NCBI GenBank assembly: GCA_947170435.1
Contig: CAMVTO010000011.1
Coordinates: 1-64,000 of the forward strand
From: an uncultured Clostridia bacterium
GTDB lineage: Bacteria; Bacillota; Clostridia; Oscillospirales; Oscillospiraceae
Direction of reading: 5' to 3'
DNA length: 64,000 nucleotides
In this document: positions 8,013 to 17,068 of the stretch, piece by piece
Numbering within the stretch: the first letter of the stretch is position 1
Layout: each line of letters begins with the position of its first letter
Notes under the pieces: model-generated
Databases searched by the model: none
Seen by the model: the letters and a program-made list of their open reading frames with translations, nothing else
Told to the model about the DNA's origin: nothing
Translations under genes and position numbers: made by a program

Positions 8013-9961
8013 AAATACCCCTCCTCCACACGAGCAATGTTCTTTTCCTCATTGCTGACAATAGTCCAAACGCGGCCTAAGTGCTTTTGATCAATTAACC
8101 CATTCAAATCATCTTTTGAGAAAAGAATAACCTGCGGAGCAAATCGAGGAATCGTATCAATTACATTTTGACGTTGATCGGGATCAAGTTTGGAAAACGG
8201 GCCATCAAGCACGAGCGGGTATTCCTTCGTTGAAAGGCTCTTCTCGCTTTGAAGCATTTTCAATATGCCGCCAATATATGCGAAAGAAACAACCGCAAAC
8301 TGCCCTTCGGACTTTGATTCATCGTTAAAACTATCTGTTACCCTAACAGAAAACTCTTGGCTAACAGAAACCGTCCGCTTACTTGTCAACATGCAGTTAA
8401 GCAAATCCTGAATGTTTTCCTGCAATAAGCGGCTATACGAAACAGACGCTTTATCCAGCATGTCTGTAAAGTGCTTTAAAACATCCGTCATAAGCGAGAT
8501 TTTCTCTTCAACCCTCTGATTTGCTTCACTCGATTCTGTTAGTTCATCAAATTGCCTCATCTGTTTTTTGAGGTATATCTCGAGTTTTTTGATTTCTGTA
8601 GTTAAAGCTGTGATCGTAGAATCTAACTCTAAAATTGCATTTTCCGCTTTTTGGCGATCAACAACTAGATCCTCAATATCAGGAGCCTTTTTTTGCTCTT
8701 CATCCAACTCGCGAATCTTTGCATCGCAAAGCGACGCCTGCTGCTGACTGGTTAGTGCATGAAGAATATAACTCTCGATATGCTCCCGGTCATATCCCTC
8801 TCCCCACATTTTTGCAGTTCGGCTGAAATCATTATAGAGACTAGTATATGATCTGGGTGGAAGCATGGAAAGATACTCTCTGATATGCTCTCGTTCCTGT
8901 TCGCACAGAGGATTTCCGCATACACATTGCTTCGTGGATTCTGCAAGCAGATAATTAATAAGCTTCTTGCTCACTCCCATCGGAAGCGTATTTTTTTCAA
9001 CCTTCAAATGAATTTTCGATCTCGCATCTCTTACGGCTTTAGAAATCAGCAGCTGAGGAACGCTATTGACAATCGCTTCGCCAAATTCCGCTTGTGCCAT
9101 CTCAACACTGGCAAAAAATGTATCTCTCTGTGTTTTACACCGCTTTCTTAACGATTCATAATCCGAAGAGGACTTGGAATTTCCAATTTTCTCAGATAGC
9201 GTTATTATCAATGCTTGCTTTTCTTCCTTTTCGGCCTTTGCTGCATCAAGCTTGTCCTGCAATTGTTCAATCTTCGCCTGGGCGTTCTGAATATTGACTT
9301 TGGTCGCGTTAATTTCGCTTCCGCTCGATATAGAGCCTTTGCTTAAGTACAGCTTACCGAGAACTGAAGTCTTTAAGTCCGTGCGACCGATGTGGGTAAT
9401 TGCCGCTTCAATAATATCCAAATCAAACATGGAGTACAATGCTTTCCTGAGCTTCGTGGCGGAGTCCTTTCCTTTGACACGCAAATCAGCAATCATGCTT
9501 TCGCCATCAAAAAAGAAGTACTCAGACAATCCGGACGGAAGAAGCATTTCAATCATGTCCTTCGGCTTTTCGATGCGCTTCCAGTTGTGGTCGTTATCCA
9601 TTTTGTTTAGAGTGAAGTCTTCCTTAATCTTTTCGGAATCGTCAAGGCCCTTCTTGTAAGTATATGTTCTAGTCACGGAATACTTCTCGTTGTTGTGCTC
9701 AAAGTCAATCCGTCCCATCACATCAAAAGTGGCTCCATACGATTGCTCACTTTCAAACGAGAGATTATAAAGCCTGTCTGTAGTAGTCTTATTGAAGTGA
9801 ACTTGGCCATAAAAAACCCACTGGCACAGCTGATGCAGCGTGGTTTTTCCGTCACCGTTTAATCCATATACTATGGTTATTTTCCCGTCAGTTGAGCAAC
9901 GGATCTCACCGCGATCACGGAAGTTTCTAAAGTTCTCAAACTCAATTTTGCTGATTTTCAT
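8003..9961 (-). CDS. DndD-like SMC/RecN-type ATPase
   Basis: A 652-aa ATPase with Walker A GLNGDGKTT (residues 33-41), an LPSGLS.YFFFDGE block (141-154), a coiled coil, Cys346/Cys348/Cys353 as a hook-like zinc candidate, a second coiled coil and a C-terminal VLDGPFSKLD Walker B. The LPSGLS/FFFDGE block sits at almost the same position as in DndD (140-153), so the two are paralogues. The ABC signature is degenerate (FAVVSFAYIGG). I start it at the Met of MKISKIEF, where the domain begins. It overlaps the 55-aa gene by 20 bp and the 168-aa gene by 10 bp. I infer a role in restricting unmodified DNA rather than in modification. Confidence 0.75.
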   Translation of the reverse strand: MKISKIEFENFRNFRDRGEIRCSTDGKITIVYGLNGDGKTTLHQLCQWVFYGQVHFNKTTTDRLYNLSFESEQSYGATFDVMGRIDFEHNNEKYSVTRTYTYKKGLDDSEKIKEDFTLNKMDNDHNWKRIEKPKDMIEMLLPSGLSEYFFFDGESMIADLRVKGKDSATKLRKALYSMFDLDIIEAAITHIGRTDLKTSVLGKLYLSKGSISSGSEINATKVNIQNAQAKIEQLQDKLDAAKAEKEEKQALIITLSEKIGNSKSSSDYESLRKRCKTQRDTFFASVEMAQAEFGEAIVNSVPQLLISKAVRDARSKIHLKVEKNTLPMGVSKKLINYLLAESTKQCVCGNPLCEQEREHIREYLSMLPPRSYTSLYNDFSRTAKMWGEGYDREHIESYILHALTSQQQASLCDAKIRELDEEQKKAPDIEDLVVDRQKAENAILELDSTITALTTEIKKLEIYLKKQMRQFDELTESSEANQRVEEKISLMTDVLKHFTDMLDKASVSYSRLLQENIQDLLNCMLTSKRTVSVSQEFSVRVTDSFNDESKSEGQFAVVSFAYIGGILKMLQSEKSLSTKEYPLVLDGPFSKLDPDQRQNVIDTIPRFAPQVILFSKDDLNGLIDQKHLGRVWTIVSNEEKNIARVEEGYLWN

Positions 9962-10109
9962 CTTTTGTTTCACGCTCCAGTTCATCAAGAATGGATTTAA
10001 CAACATCCGTCTTTACTTGACCATCCGATAACTTAGCTGCCTGCAATTCCCGCTCTTTACCTTCAATAAATTCAATCATATGATCAACAATCGCTTTGCT
10101 GTTACTCAT
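9942..10109 (-). CDS. Small 55-aa charged protein in the defence module
   Basis: A short protein starting MSNSKAIVDHMIEF, helical and rich in Lys, Glu and Asp, with no recognised domain. It overlaps the helicase gene by 8 bp at its start and the ATPase gene by 20 bp at its end, so it is embedded in a tightly packed operon. Such packing supports real translation. It could be an adaptor or stabiliser of the ATPase-helicase complex, but nothing in the sequence proves a function. Confidence 0.55.
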   Translation of the reverse strand: MSNSKAIVDHMIEFIEGKERELQAAKLSDGQVKTDVVKSILDELERETKDENQQN

Positions 10110-12168
10110 CGGTTTCCTCCTCCACGTCTTCGTAGTCGTACACATCTATATCGTCTATTGATAGGTCGTATTGCTGAAGAAGGCTTTCTAAAACAGGCTC
10201 AAGCTCAGGCCAATTCTTTGATAACTTTGCATACTCTAGAAACCGACGCAATTCAATCTTTGCCCAAGCCGAAGTGTCGTGCGAAGGAAGAACTACTATA
10301 TCGTAAATTGTAGCATCTTCTTTCCTGTCATACCGCCGAAGAATGCGGCCTCTTCTCTGAACAAATTCGCGGTAATCATCATTACTTGACAATATTAGTG
10401 CACTTTTAATGGACGGGATATCTATTCCCTCATCAAGGCAACGGATCGCAGCGAGCGCTGATATTTCTCCCTTATTAAAGGCATCAACCAACTGCATGCG
10501 ATCTTCCATGCTTTCGGTGGCGGTAAATTGGCTCGCTTTAACGTCGTGCTCATATAGTGCCTTCTTTACAGATTGTATGTGGCGAATCTCCGCGCCAACA
10601 TCATTGTCAAACAGTCGACCATCACCGCAGTAAACAATAAAGTGATTCGTGTCATGTGCGAGAACCGTGTCAATAAAATCGTTTAGTTTTTCCTGCTTTT
10701 CGTTTGCCATCGATATTACTCGAAGCCTACTGCGCAGTGACTTTACAAGTAGATCTAAGTTTATGCATATGCCCGCTTTGTTGAAGCAAGACAAAATGCG
10801 GCGCGAGTAATACTGAAATTGCTGTTCTTCATCCGCAGTTGCGTTAACAAAAATTGGACGATAGTAGTAAGGTACCAAGTATTTCCGGTTTAACGCTTCT
10901 TCTATAGGCAAATTAAATACTTGCCCGCCAAAGAAAGCTAATAATTCCTTTCCTTTTTGCGCGCTTGCCCCGCTATGCGGGGTTGCGCTTAAGCCTAACA
11001 GGTATGCGTACTGCTCCTTTATACTATCTGGTCTATTTGTGAATCTATGAGCCTCGTCCACAATGAGCAGTTTTTCACTTTTGTCCTTCTGGATTGTGGC
11101 AGAGAAACGAGGCATCTGAAAACTTGCAATCGTTGAGATAACGATAATCTGCTCATCCTTGTTGTACTTTTTGCTAATTATTGCTTGCGTAAGTTGCTGC
11201 TCCCACATTGGATTTTCTGACGAAACGAGAATTATTCGTGCGTCTGAATATGCCTTCTCAACATCGTACATCCATTGTTTAACAAGATGCTTGTATGGCG
11301 CACAGATTACAATGGTTGCCAGATGGCCTTTGAGCAATTCCTTTGACGAGTAGATGGCTGTCCATGTTTTGCCGGTACCAGTTGCCATCACATAAAACCC
11401 ATGATAGCCGTTATCCACCCAGGACTGTATGGCGCGCTCTTGATAGTCCCGCAGCTTAATGGGTGCACTTTTTCCGCCGCCAGACATCCCGCTTTGTCGT
11501 TGCTCTATGATCTGCAATATGCATTTCCTTGCACTATCGCGAAATGAGTATACTTTGACAAATTCGTTGGTTGCCTCCCATAATGATGCAAACTCTTCTA
11601 ATTCATCATTAACGCTATCGACTTCTCCAGATATCCAGCTTCGCACCACTCTTATTTTTTCATAATTGTTCTGGTATCCGTTGAGGCTTGAATTCGCTGA
11701 ACCGTAGAAAACAATTTTGTTCCCCTCAAAATCTTCCAAAATGCCCAATTTGTCATGATAGGCACCAGAAGAATCAACCACAGCAATTTTTATATCAAGT
11801 ATTCCTCGCGCAACAAGCGTCGCAAGCAGTTGAAGTTTATCATCGTCAAACAAAGAGATGGCGTCCAAAAAGTCGCGGCTAAATGCAGCATTAACAATTG
11901 AGCCTTGCTCCTTATAGCCTGCGTTAATTGCTGCAATGTCATCTTCGCTTAGGCGAGGGCTTGCCACAATTTGGATAGTTCCACCGTTGCGCGCTAGGGC
12001 TATTATCCCATCCATTATTGCTTCAAAAACTCCGGACGAAAAAAAGCCGACACTTCTCATATAACGCTTTGTGCCTTTCAGCGCAGGAACTAAAAACGCC
12101 GAGGCAAGATCGTGTTCGCCTTTACTTATGTAGCTCCGCTTCAGATCCAAATCATTCGCAAAATTCAT
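10102..12168 (-). CDS. PLD-domain superfamily 2 helicase, Dnd-associated
   Basis: A 688-aa fusion. Residues ~1-210 form a phospholipase D-like domain with YHDKLGI (His ~138) and GSANSS (~156-161), a single HKD-like half-site in which the usual Asp is Glu. Residues ~235-650 are an SF2 helicase: ATGTGKT Walker A, VDEAHRF DEAH box, LSATPH motif III and QRRGRILRR motif VI. The C-terminus is acidic. The ATG at 12168 overlaps the upstream stop (ATGA). Helicase-like proteins are known partners of Dnd clusters and are annotated as restriction components. DISARM also has PLD and helicase proteins, but no other DISARM gene is present. Nuclease activity is inference. Confidence 0.8.
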   Translation of the reverse strand: MNFANDLDLKRSYISKGEHDLASAFLVPALKGTKRYMRSVGFFSSGVFEAIMDGIIALARNGGTIQIVASPRLSEDDIAAINAGYKEQGSIVNAAFSRDFLDAISLFDDDKLQLLATLVARGILDIKIAVVDSSGAYHDKLGILEDFEGNKIVFYGSANSSLNGYQNNYEKIRVVRSWISGEVDSVNDELEEFASLWEATNEFVKVYSFRDSARKCILQIIEQRQSGMSGGGKSAPIKLRDYQERAIQSWVDNGYHGFYVMATGTGKTWTAIYSSKELLKGHLATIVICAPYKHLVKQWMYDVEKAYSDARIILVSSENPMWEQQLTQAIISKKYNKDEQIIVISTIASFQMPRFSATIQKDKSEKLLIVDEAHRFTNRPDSIKEQYAYLLGLSATPHSGASAQKGKELLAFFGGQVFNLPIEEALNRKYLVPYYYRPIFVNATADEEQQFQYYSRRILSCFNKAGICINLDLLVKSLRSRLRVISMANEKQEKLNDFIDTVLAHDTNHFIVYCGDGRLFDNDVGAEIRHIQSVKKALYEHDVKASQFTATESMEDRMQLVDAFNKGEISALAAIRCLDEGIDIPSIKSALILSSNDDYREFVQRRGRILRRYDRKEDATIYDIVVLPSHDTSAWAKIELRRFLEYAKLSKNWPELEPVLESLLQQYDLSIDDIDVYDYEDVEEETDE

Positions 12169-15100
12169 CACACATCACCATCTAAAACGTATTCCGAAAT
12201 AAGATCATCAATGTTGTTGAGATCATCTGGCTTTGCCAGAGTTATTCTATTCAAGTCTTGGACGTCGCGGTACTCAGCTGCCACAAGATGTCCCTTCTTT
12301 GCAACAATGGGAGTGGCGCGCCTGAACTGCGAATCCGTCACGCCGACATCTAGCTGATCAGACCACTTCAGAAGGGTGCTATATACAAGCCATTCGTTCC
12401 ATGCAACAAATACTTGTGGGAATCTATGGATGCACTCAAGATTCACAACCAGAACGGTATCCTCTCCAATTTCCTCAAGAATCATCCGTTCAATTTCCCG
12501 GACGCACTCTACATTAACGCCCAAATCCGCTATTCTTGCAATGCTCTCTTTACTCTTTAATAGATGCGTTTCGCTAAACGAATTAACATAGTCCAAAATA
12601 CTTGTAATTTGAAACTGGTTGGCTTTTGCAAAACTTGTAATTTCGGATATCTCAATTTCGTCAGAATTAAAAACCAGTTCCTTGAGCCGTTCACCAGCGC
12701 GGCCAATTGTTACACCCCACTTAGCAACATACGGGCGTGAAAACTGAAACTCATCCGCCAAGAAGTACTCAAGCACACTAAAAAGGCGAAATGCAGTAGA
12801 AATGCCGTTCCTATTTAGTACTCCTTCAAACCTCGCCCGAAAAGCGTCAAATACTTCTTTGATATGATGTGCTCTCCCATCGTCAAGTATCATAGACAAT
12901 ACAGAATGAAAGCATCTAATCTCCGAGTCAAGAATATCTAATCTGCCGACATAAAGATACTCTCCAAAATAGTTAAGGATTCTTTCGTCCATTATTGCTG
13001 TTTGGATTACTATATCAGTTACGCCAGGGAACTCTTTTTGAATTTCTGCTTTGCTAACAGTTGAATGTGAATGCAATATATAGTCTTGAATCTCTTTATA
13101 GATATCTGTCGCTGTTCTACCTTTGTAGATGTAGCCTTTGCGGAATAAAAACTCGCCTTCGAATTGTTCTCGCAGGACTCCGGCCATGTAATATGGATTG
13201 TCTATACCATTTGCAAGAAAATCTTGCTCAAATTCCGAAAAGACAGCGCTTACCAGAATCACACTGTTTGAGCTTTCCGTTATGTACCCGTAAACGGCAC
13301 TGATAAAATATGCTGGTAATGTACTCTCCTTTCGGACACCATAAGTGCCCCTATTTAGAGCAACTCCGTATCGCATGATCTGGGCGGCAATAGCGTGGTT
13401 TGTATTTGGCAGCGCAATTTCACCGTAGTCTTGGTAGATGTGGTTCCTAAAATCAGCAATCTCCGCGTTATCGTTGGTGTGTATTCCGTCTGGATAATAT
13501 TGGCCAAGGATATCGGTGTAGATATGCTTAAGAGAAAAACGGGTGCGATGATACAATTCACCTGTAAGTGTATAGTAGTTTACAACTGCTTTAGAAACGT
13601 ATTCCTTTGACGCTCCGGACGAAACGAAAACTCTGTGAATCATCTCTGGTAATAGCTTTGTACTAAACGCCTCAGGCAGACGTTCAATCTCATCCAAAAC
13701 AATTTCGCTAGAAACTTGATTTCCAACAACAAAAGCATCAATCAAGTCATCGTACGCTTTCCCCCAGCTTTTCGCGTGTTTCAAAAGGAAAAAAACGGAG
13801 TCAGCATACTCGCCAAAATATTTGAAAAAAAGTTCTTTGTCGATAATAGGACATCCGTTTTCTTCCGCTGATATCTTCTCAAGCAGGTGGCTATGTGAAT
13901 TCCAACGAGCAGCTTTATCCATCGCTTTCACTTCGAGTTGACGCACTCTCTCTCGAGTAAGGCCAACTGCTTTACCAACTTGCTCAAGGGTGCACTTATT
14001 TGCCCGCATTTTTATAATTGTCGAAATGCGGGCATTATTGAATATTTGAGGTAAGAAAGTACTTATTTCTTCATGCAGATTAAAACGGCACCACCGCAGA
14101 AATCTATCAATATCTCTGCGCGATTCATAATTATGGCTATACACCAAATTGGCATAGTCATACAACGACAGATCACCAGCGCAGCCAATAGCCAAGACCG
14201 TCCTGAGTGATTCGTTCGATGTAAATGCAATGATGTATGGTTTTGCTTTCTTTTGCAGCTTTTCGCGCGGAATATCGGCTAGGATCTGTTTAAGCTCATC
14301 TTCGATGCGACTAAGATTTGCAAACCCTTTGGCGATTTCATCTGCTGTCAACAGGAGCCCCTCGGCATAATCATGATCACAGCAAAAAAGCTTAATAATA
14401 GTCGGCCCTAGATCGCAATATGCCGTTTCACACCTTTGTAAATACCGTTCTTCTTCGGAAGAGAGACACTCGCTGCTGCGTATAAAGTCAAAATCCCCCG
14501 ACAGTATTTTCTCTCGATTTCGAGCAAGGTTATCATGATTTCTCCAGTCGAAAAAAAGAATATTCTCTATATCTGCTGTGCACTTTTCTTGCTTCTTATT
14601 TTGGGGCCTATTTTCTAATGTAGCTAGACTTTCAAAATAATTTGAAATTTCTTCAAAGCTGTTCCTCCCAAGATTTTTGACTCCCCTTATCTCGTTCCAT
14701 GATAAGTGAAGCAATTCAGCAACCGTAGCAATGCCACGTCTCTTAAGAGCATTTTTAATCCGAACAGAAGAAAAAGCCGTCTCGATCACGACATTCTCGT
14801 AATCTTCCGGAACTATCTGATACTGCTCGTAGCACGGAATATTTCCTTCAAATCGAGCAGACTTACCATATTCTTGAGGCGCGTCAAATGCACTCGTTGG
14901 GTAATCCTTCCCTGCTTCGATAGCCCAGCAGTTCTCCGCATTCATGTTGCCTCTGCCGAGAATAGCAGAAGGTGGAGTTTTATCCGCCGGATTGGGCAGT
15001 TCCTTTAATACTGTGGCAGAAGGATTGAGGAGCCTGTATCCCCATCTGTCATCAAGATAGTCAGCCATCGGTCCATAGGCCTCGGTCCCCTTTAATAGGG

Positions 15101-15620
15101 CTATCAATTCATCTCTTGTTTTATCAAGTATATCTGCCAAGCTATATATGTGTAATACTTTTAATATACCGGCAACCTTAACCGTAAACATGAGCGAAAC
15201 TGATGCACAAGAGTAATCCGAGGTAGTAATTCCTATCTCATTACCAATTGTCTTTTTGGAAGGTAATAATGAGAGCTCGCCAGAATCGGATGATAGTTCT
15301 TCTTGGGCTTCTGAATTAAACACCCGCTCAAATAAGCGTTCTGTGCGTTTGGATATACTCCGATAAGGTGGAAGTTTATATCCCCAATGTGTCTTGAAGT
15401 AACTTGATACCTCGTTGTAAATTTGAAGATCCAACATGATGCTTATCAAATCGGATTCCGGTGTGTTCAACATAGCGGCTTCGTCATATATGTGTTCTCT
15501 GCGCAAAAAGCTTGCAGTTCTAACTGTAAAGAAAAGCTCAACTGGTTTGCGCGAATACAAGCTGGGCTCAATTTTTAGCTTTTTGCCTATTGTCGTATTG
15601 TAAGCAGATTCCTTGAACAT
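12168..15620 (-). CDS. 1150-aa protein with alpha-CTD-like repeats and a sigma region 4-like HTH
   Basis: The first gene of the module. Three N-terminal segments (residues ~30-80, ~145-197, ~280-335) share the helix-hairpin pattern of the RNA polymerase alpha C-terminal domain; the third (IKNALKRRGIATVAELLHL, then GVKNLGRNSFEEI) is nearly canonical. A sigma-70 region 4-like helix-turn-helix lies near residues 545-570 (LEQVGKAVGLTRERVRQLE). The C-terminal half is mostly helical and may hold winged-helix repeats. I choose ATG 15620 with GAGGGT upstream over a TTG at 15644. The protein looks able to bind promoter DNA or RNA polymerase. Its role as sensor, DNA reader or transcriptional blocker is unknown. 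Confidence 0.7.
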   Translation of the reverse strand: MFKESAYNTTIGKKLKIEPSLYSRKPVELFFTVRTASFLRREHIYDEAAMLNTPESDLISIMLDLQIYNEVSSYFKTHWGYKLPPYRSISKRTERLFERVFNSEAQEELSSDSGELSLLPSKKTIGNEIGITTSDYSCASVSLMFTVKVAGILKVLHIYSLADILDKTRDELIALLKGTEAYGPMADYLDDRWGYRLLNPSATVLKELPNPADKTPPSAILGRGNMNAENCWAIEAGKDYPTSAFDAPQEYGKSARFEGNIPCYEQYQIVPEDYENVVIETAFSSVRIKNALKRRGIATVAELLHLSWNEIRGVKNLGRNSFEEISNYFESLATLENRPQNKKQEKCTADIENILFFDWRNHDNLARNREKILSGDFDFIRSSECLSSEEERYLQRCETAYCDLGPTIIKLFCCDHDYAEGLLLTADEIAKGFANLSRIEDELKQILADIPREKLQKKAKPYIIAFTSNESLRTVLAIGCAGDLSLYDYANLVYSHNYESRRDIDRFLRWCRFNLHEEISTFLPQIFNNARISTIIKMRANKCTLEQVGKAVGLTRERVRQLEVKAMDKAARWNSHSHLLEKISAEENGCPIIDKELFFKYFGEYADSVFFLLKHAKSWGKAYDDLIDAFVVGNQVSSEIVLDEIERLPEAFSTKLLPEMIHRVFVSSGASKEYVSKAVVNYYTLTGELYHRTRFSLKHIYTDILGQYYPDGIHTNDNAEIADFRNHIYQDYGEIALPNTNHAIAAQIMRYGVALNRGTYGVRKESTLPAYFISAVYGYITESSNSVILVSAVFSEFEQDFLANGIDNPYYMAGVLREQFEGEFLFRKGYIYKGRTATDIYKEIQDYILHSHSTVSKAEIQKEFPGVTDIVIQTAIMDERILNYFGEYLYVGRLDILDSEIRCFHSVLSMILDDGRAHHIKEVFDAFRARFEGVLNRNGISTAFRLFSVLEYFLADEFQFSRPYVAKWGVTIGRAGERLKELVFNSDEIEISEITSFAKANQFQITSILDYVNSFSETHLLKSKESIARIADLGVNVECVREIERMILEEIGEDTVLVVNLECIHRFPQVFVAWNEWLVYSTLLKWSDQLDVGVTDSQFRRATPIVAKKGHLVAAEYRDVQDLNRITLAKPDDLNNIDDLISEYVLDGDV

Positions 15621-15794
15621 ACTCGTTTTTACCCTCGGACGCAAAAATGTCTACTCTCCCAACCCCAAAGTTTGAAAGAATGCCGCCGCACTGCTTGTCA
15701 ATTGGGTCTAAACGGTTTTAGCTCATTTTCTTGCAACATCTTCGCCACGCTCTCGGATGGGCATAATAATCCCAAATTATACTCTGACTAATGT

Positions 15795-15823
15795 ATTATA
15801 TAACGTGACGGTTCCTCCCGCAA
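15795..15823 (-). promoter_or_regulatory. Candidate promoter of the defence module
   Basis: On the minus strand, TTGCGG (15818-15823), a 17-bp spacer and a perfect TATAAT (15795-15800) lie upstream of the 1150-aa gene. A second TATAAT is at 15776-15781. The leader is about 170 bases, long for this window. The -35 match is weak, so the -10 carries most of the evidence. Confidence 0.5.
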
Positions 15824-15865
15824 GCCTTTTTGTCGAAATATGCCAAAAGGCGGCGGACAGAGCTT

Positions 15866-15898
15866 CGGCAGATTTTGGGTCAGCACCAAAATCTGCCG
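15866..15898. repeat. Perfect 13-bp inverted repeat at the island border
   Basis: Arms 15866-15878 and 15886-15898 are perfectly complementary around a 7-base loop. On the plus strand a short T-run follows; on the minus strand, the direction of the flanking genes, there is none. It lies between the stop of the DUF6076-like gene and the defence-module promoter, exactly where base composition changes. It may be a terminator or the end of an inserted segment. Confidence 0.6.
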
Positions 15899-15908
15899 GA
15901 GTTTTGCC

Positions 15909-16943
15909 TCACCGTCTCCTGCTCGTGGCATCCACCCAGGCGAGGAACTCCTCCGCGTCCAGCTCGTCCGCCATACAGCGGTCGCGCTTTTGCGCCGCCT
16001 CGTCCTTCCATCGCGCAAACTCGTCGTCCTCCAGATAGCCCAGCTCCACGCGCTTGTGCAGGCGCTGGTACGCCTTGCGGTAGGCGCTCAGCACAGGGTC
16101 GGACGCCACCTTTTTCACATCCGCAAGATACGCGCCGATCTCGCTGCACGGCTTGTCCGCGCCGTCCATGACGCGGTCGCAGTAGACCGTATCCGAACGC
16201 CCGGAGGGAATAAACGGCTTGCCGCAGTTTTTGCAGTATTTGTAGCCCTTGCCCTGCGTCACCAAAAGAAACAGCTCGTAGCGGAGCAGATCGTCGACCG
16301 TATCCAGCACCGTGAGCTGCGTCACGGAACGGTCGCCCGTGCTGCGCCGCCCCAGCGTCACGGCAAAGGTCGCGCCCAGCCGCTTTCGGAATTCCGGGTC
16401 CTCCTGCTCATGCCGATAGTAGCGCTCCACCGGCGCGAGACCGTCCGCGTCGTCCTCGTAAATCGCCCGCAGCGCCGCCTCTGCAAGCTCACGCTTGGAC
16501 TGGAACGCCGCAAAGATTGGGTCGATCACATTCGGCGCGACGTCTCCGTGCTTGCTTTTCATGATTTTGCACAACTCCCGGTTGGCGTCGCTTGTGCCGG
16601 GGAAGACGCGTTCGTCGAGGCTCCCGTCGATCAGATAGTCGAGAAAGCCCATCAGATAGACGGTAAAATAGGTATTCTTCCGAAACCACAGCTCGTACCG
16701 CTCCAGCAGCACGTCGGCGACGACGTCCTTGTTCGGCTGTTTCTCCGCCAGAAGCGTGTAGTCGCCGCAGAGCTTTAGCATCACGCTGTACAGCTGATTT
16801 CCGTCGAGGTAGGCGAAGTTCACAAGGTCCTTGCCGATGGCGTTGAAATAGTCCGCCTCTGCCAGCTTCCAGCGAAAACTCGTATACAACTTGCCGTCCT
16901 CGGCATAGCCGTATCCCAGCGGCGTCGTATCCGTTTTCTTCAT
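15909..16943 (-). CDS. DUF6076-like zinc-finger protein
   Basis: A 344-aa protein of the type annotated as DUF6076 in Clostridia, usually carried on mobile elements. A C-terminal cysteine cluster (CKNCGKPF, then YC and PC within about 30 residues) looks like a zinc ribbon, followed by a charged helical tail. GC-rich codon use resembles the integrase and the host and differs from the AT-rich defence genes to its left. A GGAGG ribosome site precedes the ATG. It is divergent from the excisionase gene. No function is known; association with the element is inferred from position. Confidence 0.6.
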   Translation of the reverse strand: MKKTDTTPLGYGYAEDGKLYTSFRWKLAEADYFNAIGKDLVNFAYLDGNQLYSVMLKLCGDYTLLAEKQPNKDVVADVLLERYELWFRKNTYFTVYLMGFLDYLIDGSLDERVFPGTSDANRELCKIMKSKHGDVAPNVIDPIFAAFQSKRELAEAALRAIYEDDADGLAPVERYYRHEQEDPEFRKRLGATFAVTLGRRSTGDRSVTQLTVLDTVDDLLRYELFLLVTQGKGYKYCKNCGKPFIPSGRSDTVYCDRVMDGADKPCSEIGAYLADVKKVASDPVLSAYRKAYQRLHKRVELGYLEDDEFARWKDEAAQKRDRCMADELDAEEFLAWVDATSRRR

Positions 16944-17004
16944 CCTGCGTGCCTCCGTATATCAACAATCGTTAATTTGTAAAATTGATTTTATATATTT
17001 TACA

Positions 17005-17033
17005 TTCCAAACGGCTGCTCTGTCAACTATAAT
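17005..17033 (+). promoter_or_regulatory. Candidate promoter for excisionase-integrase
   Basis: A perfect TATAAT (17028-17033) lies 35 bp before the excisionase start, 17 bp after a weak TTCCAA -35. The 125-bp divergent region to the DUF6076-like gene is markedly AT-rich and may also hold that gene's promoter. Confidence 0.5.
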
Positions 17034-17068
17034 GACGCCATGAAAACCATTTTGAACGGAGGGAACCA

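Noticed and set aside
10102-15620. DISARM or BREX system
   Set aside because: A PLD and helicase are present, but DrmA, DrmB, a methyltransferase, PglX and PglZ are absent.
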